Notes under the pieces: model-generated
Database searches by the model: none
The model's input: only the letters and a program-made list of their open reading frames with translations
Told to the model about the DNA's origin: nothing
In this document: piece after piece, positions 9,280-16,967 of the stretch
How positions within the stretch are numbered: position 1 is the first letter of the stretch
Layout: each line of letters starts with the position of its first letter
Made by a program: the position numbers and the translations under genes
From: an uncultured Collinsella sp.
Lineage (GTDB): Bacteria > Actinomycetota > Coriobacteriia > Coriobacteriales > Coriobacteriaceae
DNA: 49,969 nt
Assembly: GCA_900758885.1 (NCBI GenBank)
Contig: CAAETD010000048.1
Coordinates: 1 to 49,969, forward strand
Direction: 5' to 3'

Positions 9280-9603
9280 CTATATAAGGCTCAAGACAAT
9301 ATAGAGTACGATGCCCGAGACGCAGCACCACAGCATCGATTTTGTCTTGACCGCCACGACCACGACGCCGACGGCCGCAATCCAGGGAACCAGGGCAGGC
9401 CAGAGTCCCGCGTCGAACGCGCCGGGGCTCACCAAGTCGTTGGCGACCAGCGCGGCAAAGGCAGCGGACGGGATATAGCCCAGGGCCTCGGTACCGCGGG
9501 GCGACAGCGTTCTCCCGCGCAAGGCAAACGCCGGGGCAATGCGGAAAAACGCGATAGCCGCCCATGACGACAGCCACAGGACCAAAAACTCATTAACGGG
9601 CAT
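9280..9603 (-). CDS. azlD: AzlD-family branched-chain amino acid exporter subunit
   Basis: A 107-residue protein with four hydrophobic helices (for example LVLWLSSWAAIAFFRI and WIAAVGVVVVAVKTKSM) of the AzlD type. AzlD is the small partner of AzlC in a two-component branched-chain amino acid exporter. The PAFALRGRTLSPRGTEALGYIPSA loop is typical of the family. The ATG at 9603 lies 11 bases inside the end of azlC, so the two are translationally coupled. Longer readings upstream of this ATG are azlC shadow. Confidence 0.9.
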   Translation of the reverse strand: MPVNEFLVLWLSSWAAIAFFRIAPAFALRGRTLSPRGTEALGYIPSAAFAALVANDLVSPGAFDAGLWPALVPWIAAVGVVVVAVKTKSMLWCCVSGIVLYIVLSLI

Positions 9604-10285
9604 CGCGAGCGCCCCTTCCTTCGGCGAAAGCATCGCACGCAAGCGCCGCGGCAACACCGACGAGCACGCTTGCCGGCACGGCGATATTCGTCCACCCCAA
9701 GAACTTGCATATGGCGACAGACACCGCAGCCATAACGGCAGCCACGACATTGCCGCGCGACAGTCGCTGCGAAAAGAGCAGGCAGATAAAGAGCGAGGTG
9801 CAGACAAAGCCAGCAATAGCGGTGGGGACATCGACAACGGCGCCTACAACGGCGCCCATCGTGCACGAAACGCCCCATGTCGCGATGAGGATCGCGTTGA
9901 GCGCAAAGGACTCGCGCGGGCCCCAATCCTCCCCTTCAACCAACTTGGCAAGCGAGATGCCATATGCCTCCTCGGTAAGCGTCGCGGCAACGGCCAGCGT
10001 CTGACGCTTCGAGGCACCCCTCAGATGGGGCGCGATTGATGCCGAATAAAGTGCAAAGCGCGAGGAGATTGCGGCCACACTTGCGACAATCGATGCCGCA
10101 GGCACACCTGCCAGCCACAGATTGCAGACCATAAACTGGCCGCTACCCGTCACAAACGTGCTGCTCAGAGCAAAAACCATCCAGGGCTCCATTCCCGTCT
10201 GCGCCATAATCATTCCGCACGGCGCGCCTATCGCAACATAGGTAAGCATCACCGGCCAGACGGTTTTAACGATTTTGAGCACCAT
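9593..10285 (-). CDS. azlC: AzlC-family branched-chain amino acid exporter subunit
   Basis: A 230-residue membrane protein, the large subunit of the AzlCD exporter, which pumps out branched-chain amino acids and their analogues. It begins with a helix containing VWPVMLTYVAIGAPCGMIMAQ and carries the family segments FVTGSGQFMVCNLWLAG and RFALYSASIAPHLRGASKRQ, followed by LTEEAYGI. The ATG at 10285 is preceded by GAGGAA at good spacing; the upstream ATG at 10321 has no clear ribosome-binding site. It overlaps azlD by 11 bases. It is divergent from the HD-domain gene. Confidence 0.9.
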   Translation of the reverse strand: MVLKIVKTVWPVMLTYVAIGAPCGMIMAQTGMEPWMVFALSSTFVTGSGQFMVCNLWLAGVPAASIVASVAAISSRFALYSASIAPHLRGASKRQTLAVAATLTEEAYGISLAKLVEGEDWGPRESFALNAILIATWGVSCTMGAVVGAVVDVPTAIAGFVCTSLFICLLFSQRLSRGNVVAAVMAAVSVAICKFLGWTNIAVPASVLVGVAAALACDAFAEGRGARDAR

Positions 10286-10345
10286 AGCGTTCCTCGTCCC
10301 GACAAGATTTCCGAGCCGCATTCAACGACGCGGCAGAATCATCGC

Positions 10346-10381
10346 CCGGTGGCAACCGAGTTCACCTACAATTGCCACCGG
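10346..10381. other. Hairpin in the azlC / HD-gene spacer
   Basis: A perfect 10-bp inverted repeat, CCGGTGGCAA / TTGCCACCGG, encloses a 16-base loop midway between divergent azlC and the HD-domain gene. It could be an operator for either promoter. No T-run follows, so it is not a terminator. Confidence 0.4.
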
Positions 10382-10412
10382 ATCGAAAGACACAGCTTTT
10401 TAGGAAGTCATT

Positions 10413-11225
10413 ATGACAGCTATCGATCGGGGCCGGGCGACCGCGGCCTTCAAACGCTATACCGATGCTTACGATGCCGCCAATCCACGTATCGCGCTCA
10501 AAATCGAGCATACGTACCACGTTGCCGAGGCATGCGATGCCGTGGCGCGCGAGCAGGGCTGGTCGACAGAGGATATTGACCTGGCCTGGCTCTGCGGCCT
10601 GTTACACGATATGGGACGCTTTGAACAGTTGCGGCGCTGGGACACCTTTAAGGACGCCGAGAGTATGAGCCACGCAGCGTTGGGCGTCGGGGTCCTCTTT
10701 GGCGAGAACCCCGCCGATGCGCCCGCCGTAACGAGCATCCGCGACTTTATCGATGACCCGGCAGAAGATGAGCTCATCCGCGCGAGCATCGCCTATCACA
10801 GCGACTTTCGCCTGCCGGCACAACTTGACGAGCGCACGCGGCGCTTCTGCGATATCGTGCGCGATGGCGACAAGATCGACATTATGCGCACCATCGCCGA
10901 CAGCACCGTCGATACCATCCTCAAGGTTGATGAGGACGCATTTCTCGCCAGCCGGTTCTCGACACCGGCTCTCGCTGCCTTTGACGAGCGCCGCTGCGTC
11001 GCACGCGATGAACGCGACGAGCCCGCAGACTACCTGGTGGGGCTCATCTGCTTTATGTTTGAGCTCGTCTATCCAGCGAGCCGCGCGCTGGCGCGCGAGC
11101 AGGGCGATATCTACCGCCTGCTCGACGCGCCCTTTGGCATTACGCGCCCCTTTACCGATCTCGCCACGCAAGCGACCTGGGAGCGCCTAAAGGACGAGAT
11201 GCGCTACTGGCTGGCGCGCGCCTAG
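10413..11225 (+). CDS. HD-domain phosphohydrolase
   Basis: A 270-residue soluble protein with a complete HD metal-binding set: H in KIEHTYHVAEA near residue 33, the HD pair in LCGLLHDMGRFE near residue 67, further histidines in MSHAALG and IAYHSDF, and the closing aspartate in VRDGDKIDIMR near residue 155. Such proteins hydrolyse phosphate esters of nucleotides or act as phosphodiesterases. The substrate is not evident. The start is supported by TTAGGAAG. Its TAG stop shares the palindrome CTAG with the stop of the convergent etfA-like gene, so the two genes overlap tail to tail by four bases with no room for a terminator. Confidence 0.85.
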   Translation: MTAIDRGRATAAFKRYTDAYDAANPRIALKIEHTYHVAEACDAVAREQGWSTEDIDLAWLCGLLHDMGRFEQLRRWDTFKDAESMSHAALGVGVLFGENPADAPAVTSIRDFIDDPAEDELIRASIAYHSDFRLPAQLDERTRRFCDIVRDGDKIDIMRTIADSTVDTILKVDEDAFLASRFSTPALAAFDERRCVARDERDEPADYLVGLICFMFELVYPASRALAREQGDIYRLLDAPFGITRPFTDLATQATWERLKDEMRYWLARA

Positions 11226-12427
11226 CGCTCAAGCTGGGCCAGCAGCTCCTCGACGACCTCGACGGCATCGCCGACAACCCTGTACTGGGCAGCACCAAAG
11301 ATGGGGGCATCCGGGTCCTCGTTGATGGCGATAATGCACTCCGCCCCACCGATGCCGGCAAGATGCTGGATGGCGCCCGAAACACCGATACTCACGAGAA
11401 GCTTGGGCGAAACCGATACGCCTGTCTGGCCAATCTGATGGCGATACTCCAACCAGCCGGCCTCCACGACAGGTCGCGTGCAGCCAAGCTCGGCCCCCAG
11501 AGCCTCGGCGAGTCTTCGCATCAGCGGCAGGTTTTTCTTGGAACCAATGCCGCGACCCACCACGACCAGGCGCTCGGCATCGGCAATTGATGCCTGCTGC
11601 CCCCACTCCTCGGCGGGAATCGAGATCTCGACACGAGCCTTAGCATCATCCGCAAGCGATATCTGGGTAATCGTGCCAGAGCGGCTGTAGTCAAACTCGG
11701 GCGCCTTAAAGATGCCGGGGCGCACCGTTGCCATCTGAGGACGGTGGTTAGGGCAAATGATGGTGGCCATCAAGTTGCCGCCAAACGCCGGGCGCGTCTG
11801 CTGCAGCAGGCCCGTTTCCGCATCCATCGAAAGCACGGTGCAGTCGGCCGTAAGGCCCGTCTGCAGGCGTACAGCAACGCCAGGCGCCAGCTCGCGGCCA
11901 AAGGCGGTCGCACCGTACAGAATGGCCTCGGGATTGTGCTCTGCCACCAAATCGCAGATCAGCCGGGCGTAGACCTCCGCATCGTTCTGGCGCAGACGCT
12001 CGTCGCGACAAACCAGGACCTCGTCCGCGCCGGCGCAAACCAGATGCTCCAGGTCACCGAGAGAACCCTCGGGGTCCATACCGACCAGTGCCACCAGACG
12101 GCAACCACGGGCATCGGCAAGCTCGCGTCCCTTGCCCATGAGCTCGTAGGCCACGGGAGTCACCGTATCGTGCTCGTCGGTCTGCGCGAACACCCAAATG
12201 TCTCGATATGCATCAAGGTCCACCGCACCAGCGGCCTCGTCACGCTCGATCGAAATGGCACTGACGGGGCAGGCGTCGACGCACCCGCCGCATAGGATGC
12301 AGCCGTCGGTTACGCGGGCGCAACGGTTGGGCCGCTCGCCTTCCACTACGATGCCGCCCGAGGCACAGGCACGAACGCAGCGACCGCAGCCGATACAGGC
12401 TTCGCTATCGATAATCAGTCCGCTCAT
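11222..12427 (-). CDS. etfA: Electron transfer flavoprotein alpha subunit with N-terminal ferredoxin domain
   Basis: A 401-residue fusion. Residues 1-60 form a two-cluster ferredoxin (C11, C14, C17, C21 and C43, C46, C49, C53). Residues 70-400 are EtfA, including the FAD-binding part VVVGRGIGSKKNLPLM and GVSGAIQHLAGIGGAE near the C terminus. EtfA binds FAD and passes electrons between EtfB and a partner dehydrogenase. Ferredoxin-fused EtfA is known from the lactate dehydrogenase/Etf complex of Acetobacterium woodii, where it links lactate oxidation to NAD+ with ferredoxin through electron confurcation. The gene abuts etfB (0 bases between) and follows a FAD oxidase gene, the same three components. 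It ends tail to tail with the HD gene. Confidence 0.92.
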   Translation of the reverse strand: MSGLIIDSEACIGCGRCVRACASGGIVVEGERPNRCARVTDGCILCGGCVDACPVSAISIERDEAAGAVDLDAYRDIWVFAQTDEHDTVTPVAYELMGKGRELADARGCRLVALVGMDPEGSLGDLEHLVCAGADEVLVCRDERLRQNDAEVYARLICDLVAEHNPEAILYGATAFGRELAPGVAVRLQTGLTADCTVLSMDAETGLLQQTRPAFGGNLMATIICPNHRPQMATVRPGIFKAPEFDYSRSGTITQISLADDAKARVEISIPAEEWGQQASIADAERLVVVGRGIGSKKNLPLMRRLAEALGAELGCTRPVVEAGWLEYRHQIGQTGVSVSPKLLVSIGVSGAIQHLAGIGGAECIIAINEDPDAPIFGAAQYRVVGDAVEVVEELLAQLER

Positions 12428-13243
12428 CTATGCCATCCCCTCGATAATCTTGGCAAGTTTTGCCGCCTGCTCGGACGCTGTTCCTTCAACGGCCTCGCAC
12501 GTCTGGTCGCGGTCAGGCACGAACGACCGCACGACCTGTGTCGGCGAGCCGGCAAGGCCGCAGCGCGCGGGGTCGGCGTTCACGTCGGCAGCGTTGACCA
12601 CGCGCACGTCCACCTCCTCGGCTGCACGAATACCGGCAATGCTCGGCATACGCAGTTGGCCAATCTCCTTGGCGGTCGTCATCGCGCACGGCATCTCAAG
12701 ATAGACCGTCTCCTCGCCGGCATCGCAGCCGTGAACAAGCGCCAGTGAACCACAGGTCGTAAAGCCCGCGCTCTGCACGCAACTCACGTCGGTCACACAG
12801 GGAATCTCAAAGGCACCGGCAAGCTCGGGACCAATCTGGGCCGTATCGCCGTCCACCGCCATCTTGCCGCAGATGAGCAGGTCGAAGTCCTCGTCGAGCG
12901 CCTCGATGCCGCACTTGAGGGCATAGGTGGTTGCCAGGGTATCGGCACCTGCAAAGGCGCGGTCGGTCAGCAGCAGTGCGTCATCGGCGCCTCGGGCGAT
13001 GCAGTCGCGCAATAGCGATTCGGTCGCGGGGATGCCCATCGACACCACCGTTACGCGCACGTCCATGCCAAAGCCGATAAAGTCGTCCTTCAGCGCCAGC
13101 GCGCATTCCAAAGCGCTCTCGTCAAAGGGATTAATGACCGCCTGTTTGCCATCGCGCACGATGGTATTGGTCTTGGGGTCCATCTTGACCTCGGTGCTGC
13201 CCGGCACCGCCTTGACGCACACCACCATATGGAAATCGCTCAT
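12428..13243 (-). CDS. etfB: Electron transfer flavoprotein beta subunit
   Basis: A 271-residue EtfB. It starts MVVCVKAVPGSTEVKMDP-like and carries NPFDESALECAL, the family signature near residue 40. The segment MAVDGDTAQIGPELA (residues 128-142) is the nucleotide-binding stretch; the DGDTAQ form is the one found in NAD-linked, bifurcating Etf proteins. Together with the adjacent etfA it should form the Etf heterodimer that accepts electrons from the FAD oxidase encoded just upstream. The ATG at 13243 is preferred because GGGGG lies nine bases upstream. A GTG at 13249 would overlap the preceding gene and sit too close to that site. Confidence 0.93.
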   Translation of the reverse strand: MSDFHMVVCVKAVPGSTEVKMDPKTNTIVRDGKQAVINPFDESALECALALKDDFIGFGMDVRVTVVSMGIPATESLLRDCIARGADDALLLTDRAFAGADTLATTYALKCGIEALDEDFDLLICGKMAVDGDTAQIGPELAGAFEIPCVTDVSCVQSAGFTTCGSLALVHGCDAGEETVYLEMPCAMTTAKEIGQLRMPSIAGIRAAEEVDVRVVNAADVNADPARCGLAGSPTQVVRSFVPDRDQTCEAVEGTASEQAAKLAKIIEGMA

Positions 13244-13245
13244 CT

Positions 13246-14847
13246 TCACGCGCCCCCTTTCTGGACGAGCTCATCCAAGAGCTTCTCCGAAAACAGGTTA
13301 CCGCGACCCAGCTGCCCGGCAGGATCGAGCTGGAGCTTGAGCCGCGCCGACTCGACCATGGCCTCGTGACCGTACATCGTCTCCAAGAAGCCCGCCTTGA
13401 TCTTGCCGACGCCGTGTTCGGCAGAGACGGCGCCGCCCATGGCCGTGACCTCGGAAGCCCACTGGGCGAAGAGTTCTCCGCCGCGGCGGTAATCCTGTGC
13501 ATCGCGCGGCAGAATGTTCACATGCAGATGGTTGTTACCGATATGCCCCCAGGCGGCAGATTCAAGCCCACTTTCCGCCAGCGTGCGGCGATAGAGGGCG
13601 ATAACATCGGCCAAGTGCGCGTTGGGCACCGACATGTCCGAACCCAGTTTGGTGATGGTGGGATCCATGCGGCGGCGCTCGTCGATGAGCATGTTGACGC
13701 TCTCGGGCACCGCATGGCGGAAGAATCGCTGACACTCGCGATCGACCTCGGTGCGCGCGACCCATGTCGCATCGTCACTGCCGCCCGCAAGCTCCAGTAC
13801 CCACCCCAAGTGATACAGCTCCTCAGTCGCCTGGGCTTCGTCGTCGCAGTCGAGCTCCACGTAGACACAGACCTTGGCGTCTTTGTCGAGCGCAGGCAGC
13901 GAGGCAAACGCCGTCGACTGCTCGCGCTGGCGACGTAGAATATCCAGGGCACCAGCATCGAAGTACTCGATGGCAGCCGCATGGGACAGAACGGGACGCA
14001 CAGAATCGGTGAAGGACACGGCCTTGTCTTCGCTGTCGAAGAAGCAGCTCACGCCCCAAACGACCGCGGGTGCCACCTGCAGGGCAATCTCGAGTTCGGT
14101 GATGACGCCGATTGTGCCACACGCACCGATAAACAGATCGATGGCATCCATATCGTCAGCAACGAAATAGCCCGAAGCATTTTTTGTCTTGGGCATGGTA
14201 TAGCCGGGAAGATCGAGCTCGAGTGTACGGCCCGCTGCCGTCACGAGCGACAGGTGGCGGCCCTGGGCAAAAGCCTCGCCGCGCCGAAGCTCAAGCAAAT
14301 CGCCATCAGCCAGCACGACGTGGAGTCCCGTGATATGTGGGCGCATGGGGCCGTAGGCGTAGCTGCGGGCACCGGAGGCGTTACATGCCGCCATGCCGCC
14401 CAGACAGGCAGACGCCTCGGTGGGATCGGTGGGAAAAAACTGCTCGGGAGCCTCTTGGAACTCCTCGTAGGCCTCAAGCGATGCCTGGTCCCAACCAGCG
14501 GTCGGCAGCACCTTCTTGCTCAGCTGCTTGCGCAGCTCCGAGAGCACAACGCCCGGCTCCACGCGCAGCAGAAATTGGCCTTGTTCATCGCGGCGAAGGC
14601 CCAAATAGCGATTCATACGGGAAGTATTGAGGATATGCCCGCCGTGGGGCACGGCGCCGGCGGCAAGGCCGGTTCGGGCGCCCTGAACCGTTACCGGAAC
14701 ACGCTCGGCATGGAGCTTTTCCAAAATGGCACGGACCTCGTTTTCCGTTGTCGGAAACGAGATGCTCGAGGCCTCGCCCGATGCGCGAGATTCATCGCGG
14801 CCATACTCTTCGAACTCGTCGGTGAAGGGTTTGATGGTTGCAGACAC
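13246..14847 (-). CDS. FAD-linked oxidase, D-lactate/glycolate dehydrogenase type
   Basis: A 533-residue flavoprotein of the GlcD/LDH-D family. The N-terminal PCMH FAD-binding domain (residues 30-250) contains VTVQGARTGLAAGAVPHGG and GGMAACNASGARSYAYGPMR. The C-terminal FAD-oxidase domain ends with HLHVNILP and the conserved AEHGVGKIK. It probably oxidises a 2-hydroxy acid such as lactate to the 2-oxo acid and passes electrons to the EtfAB encoded directly downstream (2-base gap). The start is a GTG at 14847 with AAAGGGGGAG six bases upstream. The three genes form one leftward operon. Lactate is the best guess from the order of genes; glycolate or 2-hydroxyglutarate remain possible. Confidence 0.88.
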   Translation of the reverse strand: MSATIKPFTDEFEEYGRDESRASGEASSISFPTTENEVRAILEKLHAERVPVTVQGARTGLAAGAVPHGGHILNTSRMNRYLGLRRDEQGQFLLRVEPGVVLSELRKQLSKKVLPTAGWDQASLEAYEEFQEAPEQFFPTDPTEASACLGGMAACNASGARSYAYGPMRPHITGLHVVLADGDLLELRRGEAFAQGRHLSLVTAAGRTLELDLPGYTMPKTKNASGYFVADDMDAIDLFIGACGTIGVITELEIALQVAPAVVWGVSCFFDSEDKAVSFTDSVRPVLSHAAAIEYFDAGALDILRRQREQSTAFASLPALDKDAKVCVYVELDCDDEAQATEELYHLGWVLELAGGSDDATWVARTEVDRECQRFFRHAVPESVNMLIDERRRMDPTITKLGSDMSVPNAHLADVIALYRRTLAESGLESAAWGHIGNNHLHVNILPRDAQDYRRGGELFAQWASEVTAMGGAVSAEHGVGKIKAGFLETMYGHEAMVESARLKLQLDPAGQLGRGNLFSEKLLDELVQKGGA

Positions 14848-15192
14848 GCGAACTCCCCCTTTAGCTAACTACAGTGTTTGCAGGGAGATGTTACCGCATC
14901 GTTTCGTCGACGTGTTCGAGACCGTCTCCATAATTGGCGTTTTTTACGTTCGTGCAATTCGGCGAGCGGCTTGATTTCCTCGGCAGACGATGCTTTTGAC
15001 ACATATGGCCCCGCCGTCGCCGACCGCGCGATTGTCGCTCGAAAAAAGTTGGAGTATTTTTTGCCGCCTTTTACCTGCGGAGACGCCAATCCGTCAAGCA
15101 TTTGGTCAGAAATTGGTCAAGTAGCGGCTGATACGGTCGGCGTCGACAGCCAAAACCGATAGAAGTTTTGGCCCAGAAGCAGGGAGGTTCCC
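14848..15192. promoter_or_regulatory. Divergent spacer with tandem TTGGTCA boxes
   Basis: These 345 bases hold no credible gene. They separate the lactate-dehydrogenase-like operon (-) from the exported-protein cluster (+). The clearest signal is a tandem TTGGTCA at 15102-15108 and 15113-15119, 11 bp apart (one helical turn), which looks like a regulator site about 75 bases before the rightward gene. Base composition is lower in GC than the flanking genes. No convincing -35/-10 pair could be fixed. Confidence 0.4.
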
Positions 15193-15489
15193 ATGGCATA
15201 TTACTGGCCCCAGTACGGCATCGCCATCGAAGTCGACGACGATCCCCATCTCCTGCCTTTCGACGAAGAGGCATTCCCCGATACGACGGTCTACCACGTT
15301 ACCACCGATGTGATCTGCGACCCCGAGTCGTTCTCGGCGCTCGCCCACCACATCGCGCATATCCACGACATCGAGCTCCCTCCCGACTTCGACGAGCTCG
15401 TCTACTCGCGCCGTCTGATGCTTCACATGCTCTTTGGAGCGGACCCGTCCACCTTTGCGCGCGTCTATACCGCCAAGGATGCCGCATGA
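15193..15489 (+). CDS. Unknown 98-residue protein, possible VSR-like fragment
   Basis: A 98-residue soluble acidic protein without a recognised name. The N-terminal YWPQYGIAIEVDDDPH, followed by FDEEAFPDTTVYHVTTD, has the hydrophobic-strand, E-x-D, strand pattern seen in VSR/DUF559-type nuclease folds. The usual catalytic layout is incomplete, so any nuclease link is speculative. The start is supported by GGGAGGTTCCC before ATG. Its TGA overlaps the ATG of the next gene (ATGA), so the two are translationally coupled, and it is the first gene of the exported-protein cluster. Confidence 0.75.
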   Translation: MAYYWPQYGIAIEVDDDPHLLPFDEEAFPDTTVYHVTTDVICDPESFSALAHHIAHIHDIELPPDFDELVYSRRLMLHMLFGADPSTFARVYTAKDAA

Positions 15490-15995
15490 GCGCGAAGAAG
15501 CCACCCCACTTTGCAGGCCTGGGTCGTCGCAAGAAGCTCATCGTTGCCTGCTTGGCCATCGTCTGCGCCCTTGTCGCCGTAGGACTATACGCTTGGCAGT
15601 CGCAGCCCGTACCCGAGGCGGGCGCTTCGGTCACGACGGCCGAGGGCAAAACGCGTCAGGAAATCCAAGATGAGCTCGACGCCATCGTCCGCGACAACAT
15701 GATGACGATTTCGGTCGCGCCGGTCGCTCAGCTGCAGGAGGACGGCAAGCTGCGCGTCAACGTGCAAAACGTCCAAGACAATAAATTTCCCCAGCGATTC
15801 CGCGTCATCCAAAACGACGAGACCATATACGAATCCGATGTGGTCGAGACCGGCAAAACGGTCGAGACATGCCCCGCCGGCGACATCGAGGAAGGTGAGG
15901 CGTACATCGAGATCCAGGCGCTTGAGGCCAAGACCTATGACAGCCACGGCAACCCGACACGCGTCAAGGTACGGGTTGAGCAAGCCGAGAACTAG
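15486..15995 (+). CDS. Membrane-anchored extracytoplasmic protein of unknown function
   Basis: A 169-residue protein. A basic cytoplasmic head (KKPPHFAGLGRRKK) is followed by one hydrophobic helix (residues 18-37, LIVACLAIVCALVAVGLYAW). The rest, about 130 residues, should lie outside. The outside part contains QEIQDELDAIVRDNMMTISV and then alternating strand-like segments (LRVNVQNVQDN, FRVIQNDETIYESD, AYIEIQALEAKTY, VKVRVEQ), suggesting a single beta-sandwich. Similar short anchored beta domains occur in surface-protein operons of Gram-positive bacteria. It starts inside the stop of the preceding gene and is followed 89 bases later by a secreted protein gene, with which it probably works. 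Confidence 0.82.
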   Translation: MSAKKPPHFAGLGRRKKLIVACLAIVCALVAVGLYAWQSQPVPEAGASVTTAEGKTRQEIQDELDAIVRDNMMTISVAPVAQLQEDGKLRVNVQNVQDNKFPQRFRVIQNDETIYESDVVETGKTVETCPAGDIEEGEAYIEIQALEAKTYDSHGNPTRVKVRVEQAEN

Positions 15996-16084
15996 CTTTC
16001 CGGTCGACGCGGCACCGCACGCGATTCACCAGCATTCGTCCAATCATCGCGGGGACGGCCCGCGGCGAATAGAAAGGAACGACC

Positions 16085-16684
16085 ATGGACATCACCAGGA
16101 ATATGAACGGAGCCAGAGCGCTCGTCGTGGGTGCAGGGCTCGCGCTCGCGCTCGCAATGGGCGCCGCCCCGACGCCAGCTATGGCAGCCGGGCGTGTTGG
16201 AACCACGAAGGTAATGGTCAAGACCGAGATCGACAACATCAAGTTCAACGCACCAACGGTTATTCCCTTCGTCGCCCAAGCCGACGGCACGCTTCAGGGT
16301 CCCTCAGAAGACGCGATCACCATCGACAATCTTTCGGCCTACGGCATCCATGTCACCAACATGAAAATCGACGCCATGAACACCTGGACCATTGCCGCCG
16401 ACGCCAAGGCCGGAACCGCGCAGAACTCCATCGACTTTAAGGTCGGCCCCGACGGCGCACTCCAGAACGCCAGTGCCGCAACGCAGGGGACAGGCCTCGA
16501 TCTTTCCAAGAATGCAGCCTTCGACATGGGCTACCAGGGCATTGCCGGCGGCACGGACAAAATTAAGCTCAAGACAAGCGGAAACGTCGCCCGCGTCACG
16601 CGCGATATCTTCCACGTAACCGGCGAAGGCGATCAGGTTGCAACGATCACCTGGACGGTCGAGCCCGGTGCGCACACGGCATAA
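16085..16684 (+). CDS. Secreted protein of unknown function ending in a TWTVEPG motif
   Basis: A 199-residue exported protein. A signal peptide with an alanine-rich core ends near AMA-AG (residue 35). The mature part is rich in Asp, Thr and Gly, with strand-like repeats (IDNIKFNAPTVIPFVAQ, IDNLSAYGIHVTNMKIDAM). It closes with VATITWTVEPGAHTA, reminiscent of the final Trp-containing motif of WxL-like and other non-covalently bound wall proteins. No LPxTG-type tail is present. GAAAGGAACG precedes the ATG. The next gene begins inside this one. Function is unknown; a surface or fimbria-like assembly role is only a guess from the neighbours. Confidence 0.82.
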   Translation: MDITRNMNGARALVVGAGLALALAMGAAPTPAMAAGRVGTTKVMVKTEIDNIKFNAPTVIPFVAQADGTLQGPSEDAITIDNLSAYGIHVTNMKIDAMNTWTIAADAKAGTAQNSIDFKVGPDGALQNASAATQGTGLDLSKNAAFDMGYQGIAGGTDKIKLKTSGNVARVTRDIFHVTGEGDQVATITWTVEPGAHTA

Positions 16685-16949
16685 GGCCGTCGCCCTGGCC
16701 GCCGCCGTCAGCATCCTAGCGTTTGGCCCAGCCATGGCCTTTGCCCAGCAAGAACAGGCGCAGGCCGCCACGCAAGTGACGGTCGACCTCTCGGGGCTCG
16801 ACCGCGGCGACCGCGAGGAACCATTGGCGCAGACAGGCGATGGACGATGGCTCTTGGCAGCAGGCGCCACAGCAGCAGGCGCGGGAACCGCCGGCCTCGG
16901 CCTGCACATCAAACGCAGCCAGAAACAAAACACGGACAGGCCGCACTAA
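16668..16949 (+). CDS. Miniature exported protein with sortase-like C-terminal tail
   Basis: Roughly 93 residues made of almost nothing but sorting signals. A basic N terminus and hydrophobic stretch (AVALAAAVSILAFGPAMAFA) form a signal peptide. About 35 residues of mature sequence follow (VTVDLSGLDRGDREE). The C terminus has LAQTGD, a glycine/alanine-rich helix (LLAAGATAAGAGTAGLGLHI) and a basic tail (KRSQKQN), the layout of an LPxTG-type sortase substrate with A replacing P. The start is uncertain. A GTG at 16668 overlaps the previous gene by 17 bases, and a TTG at 16638 would overlap by 47. It lies between two secreted-protein genes and may anchor or cap them. Confidence 0.72.
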   Translation: MRTRHKAVALAAAVSILAFGPAMAFAQQEQAQAATQVTVDLSGLDRGDREEPLAQTGDGRWLLAAGATAAGAGTAGLGLHIKRSQKQNTDRPH

Positions 16950-16967
16950 ATTAGCTAAGGAGACCCC

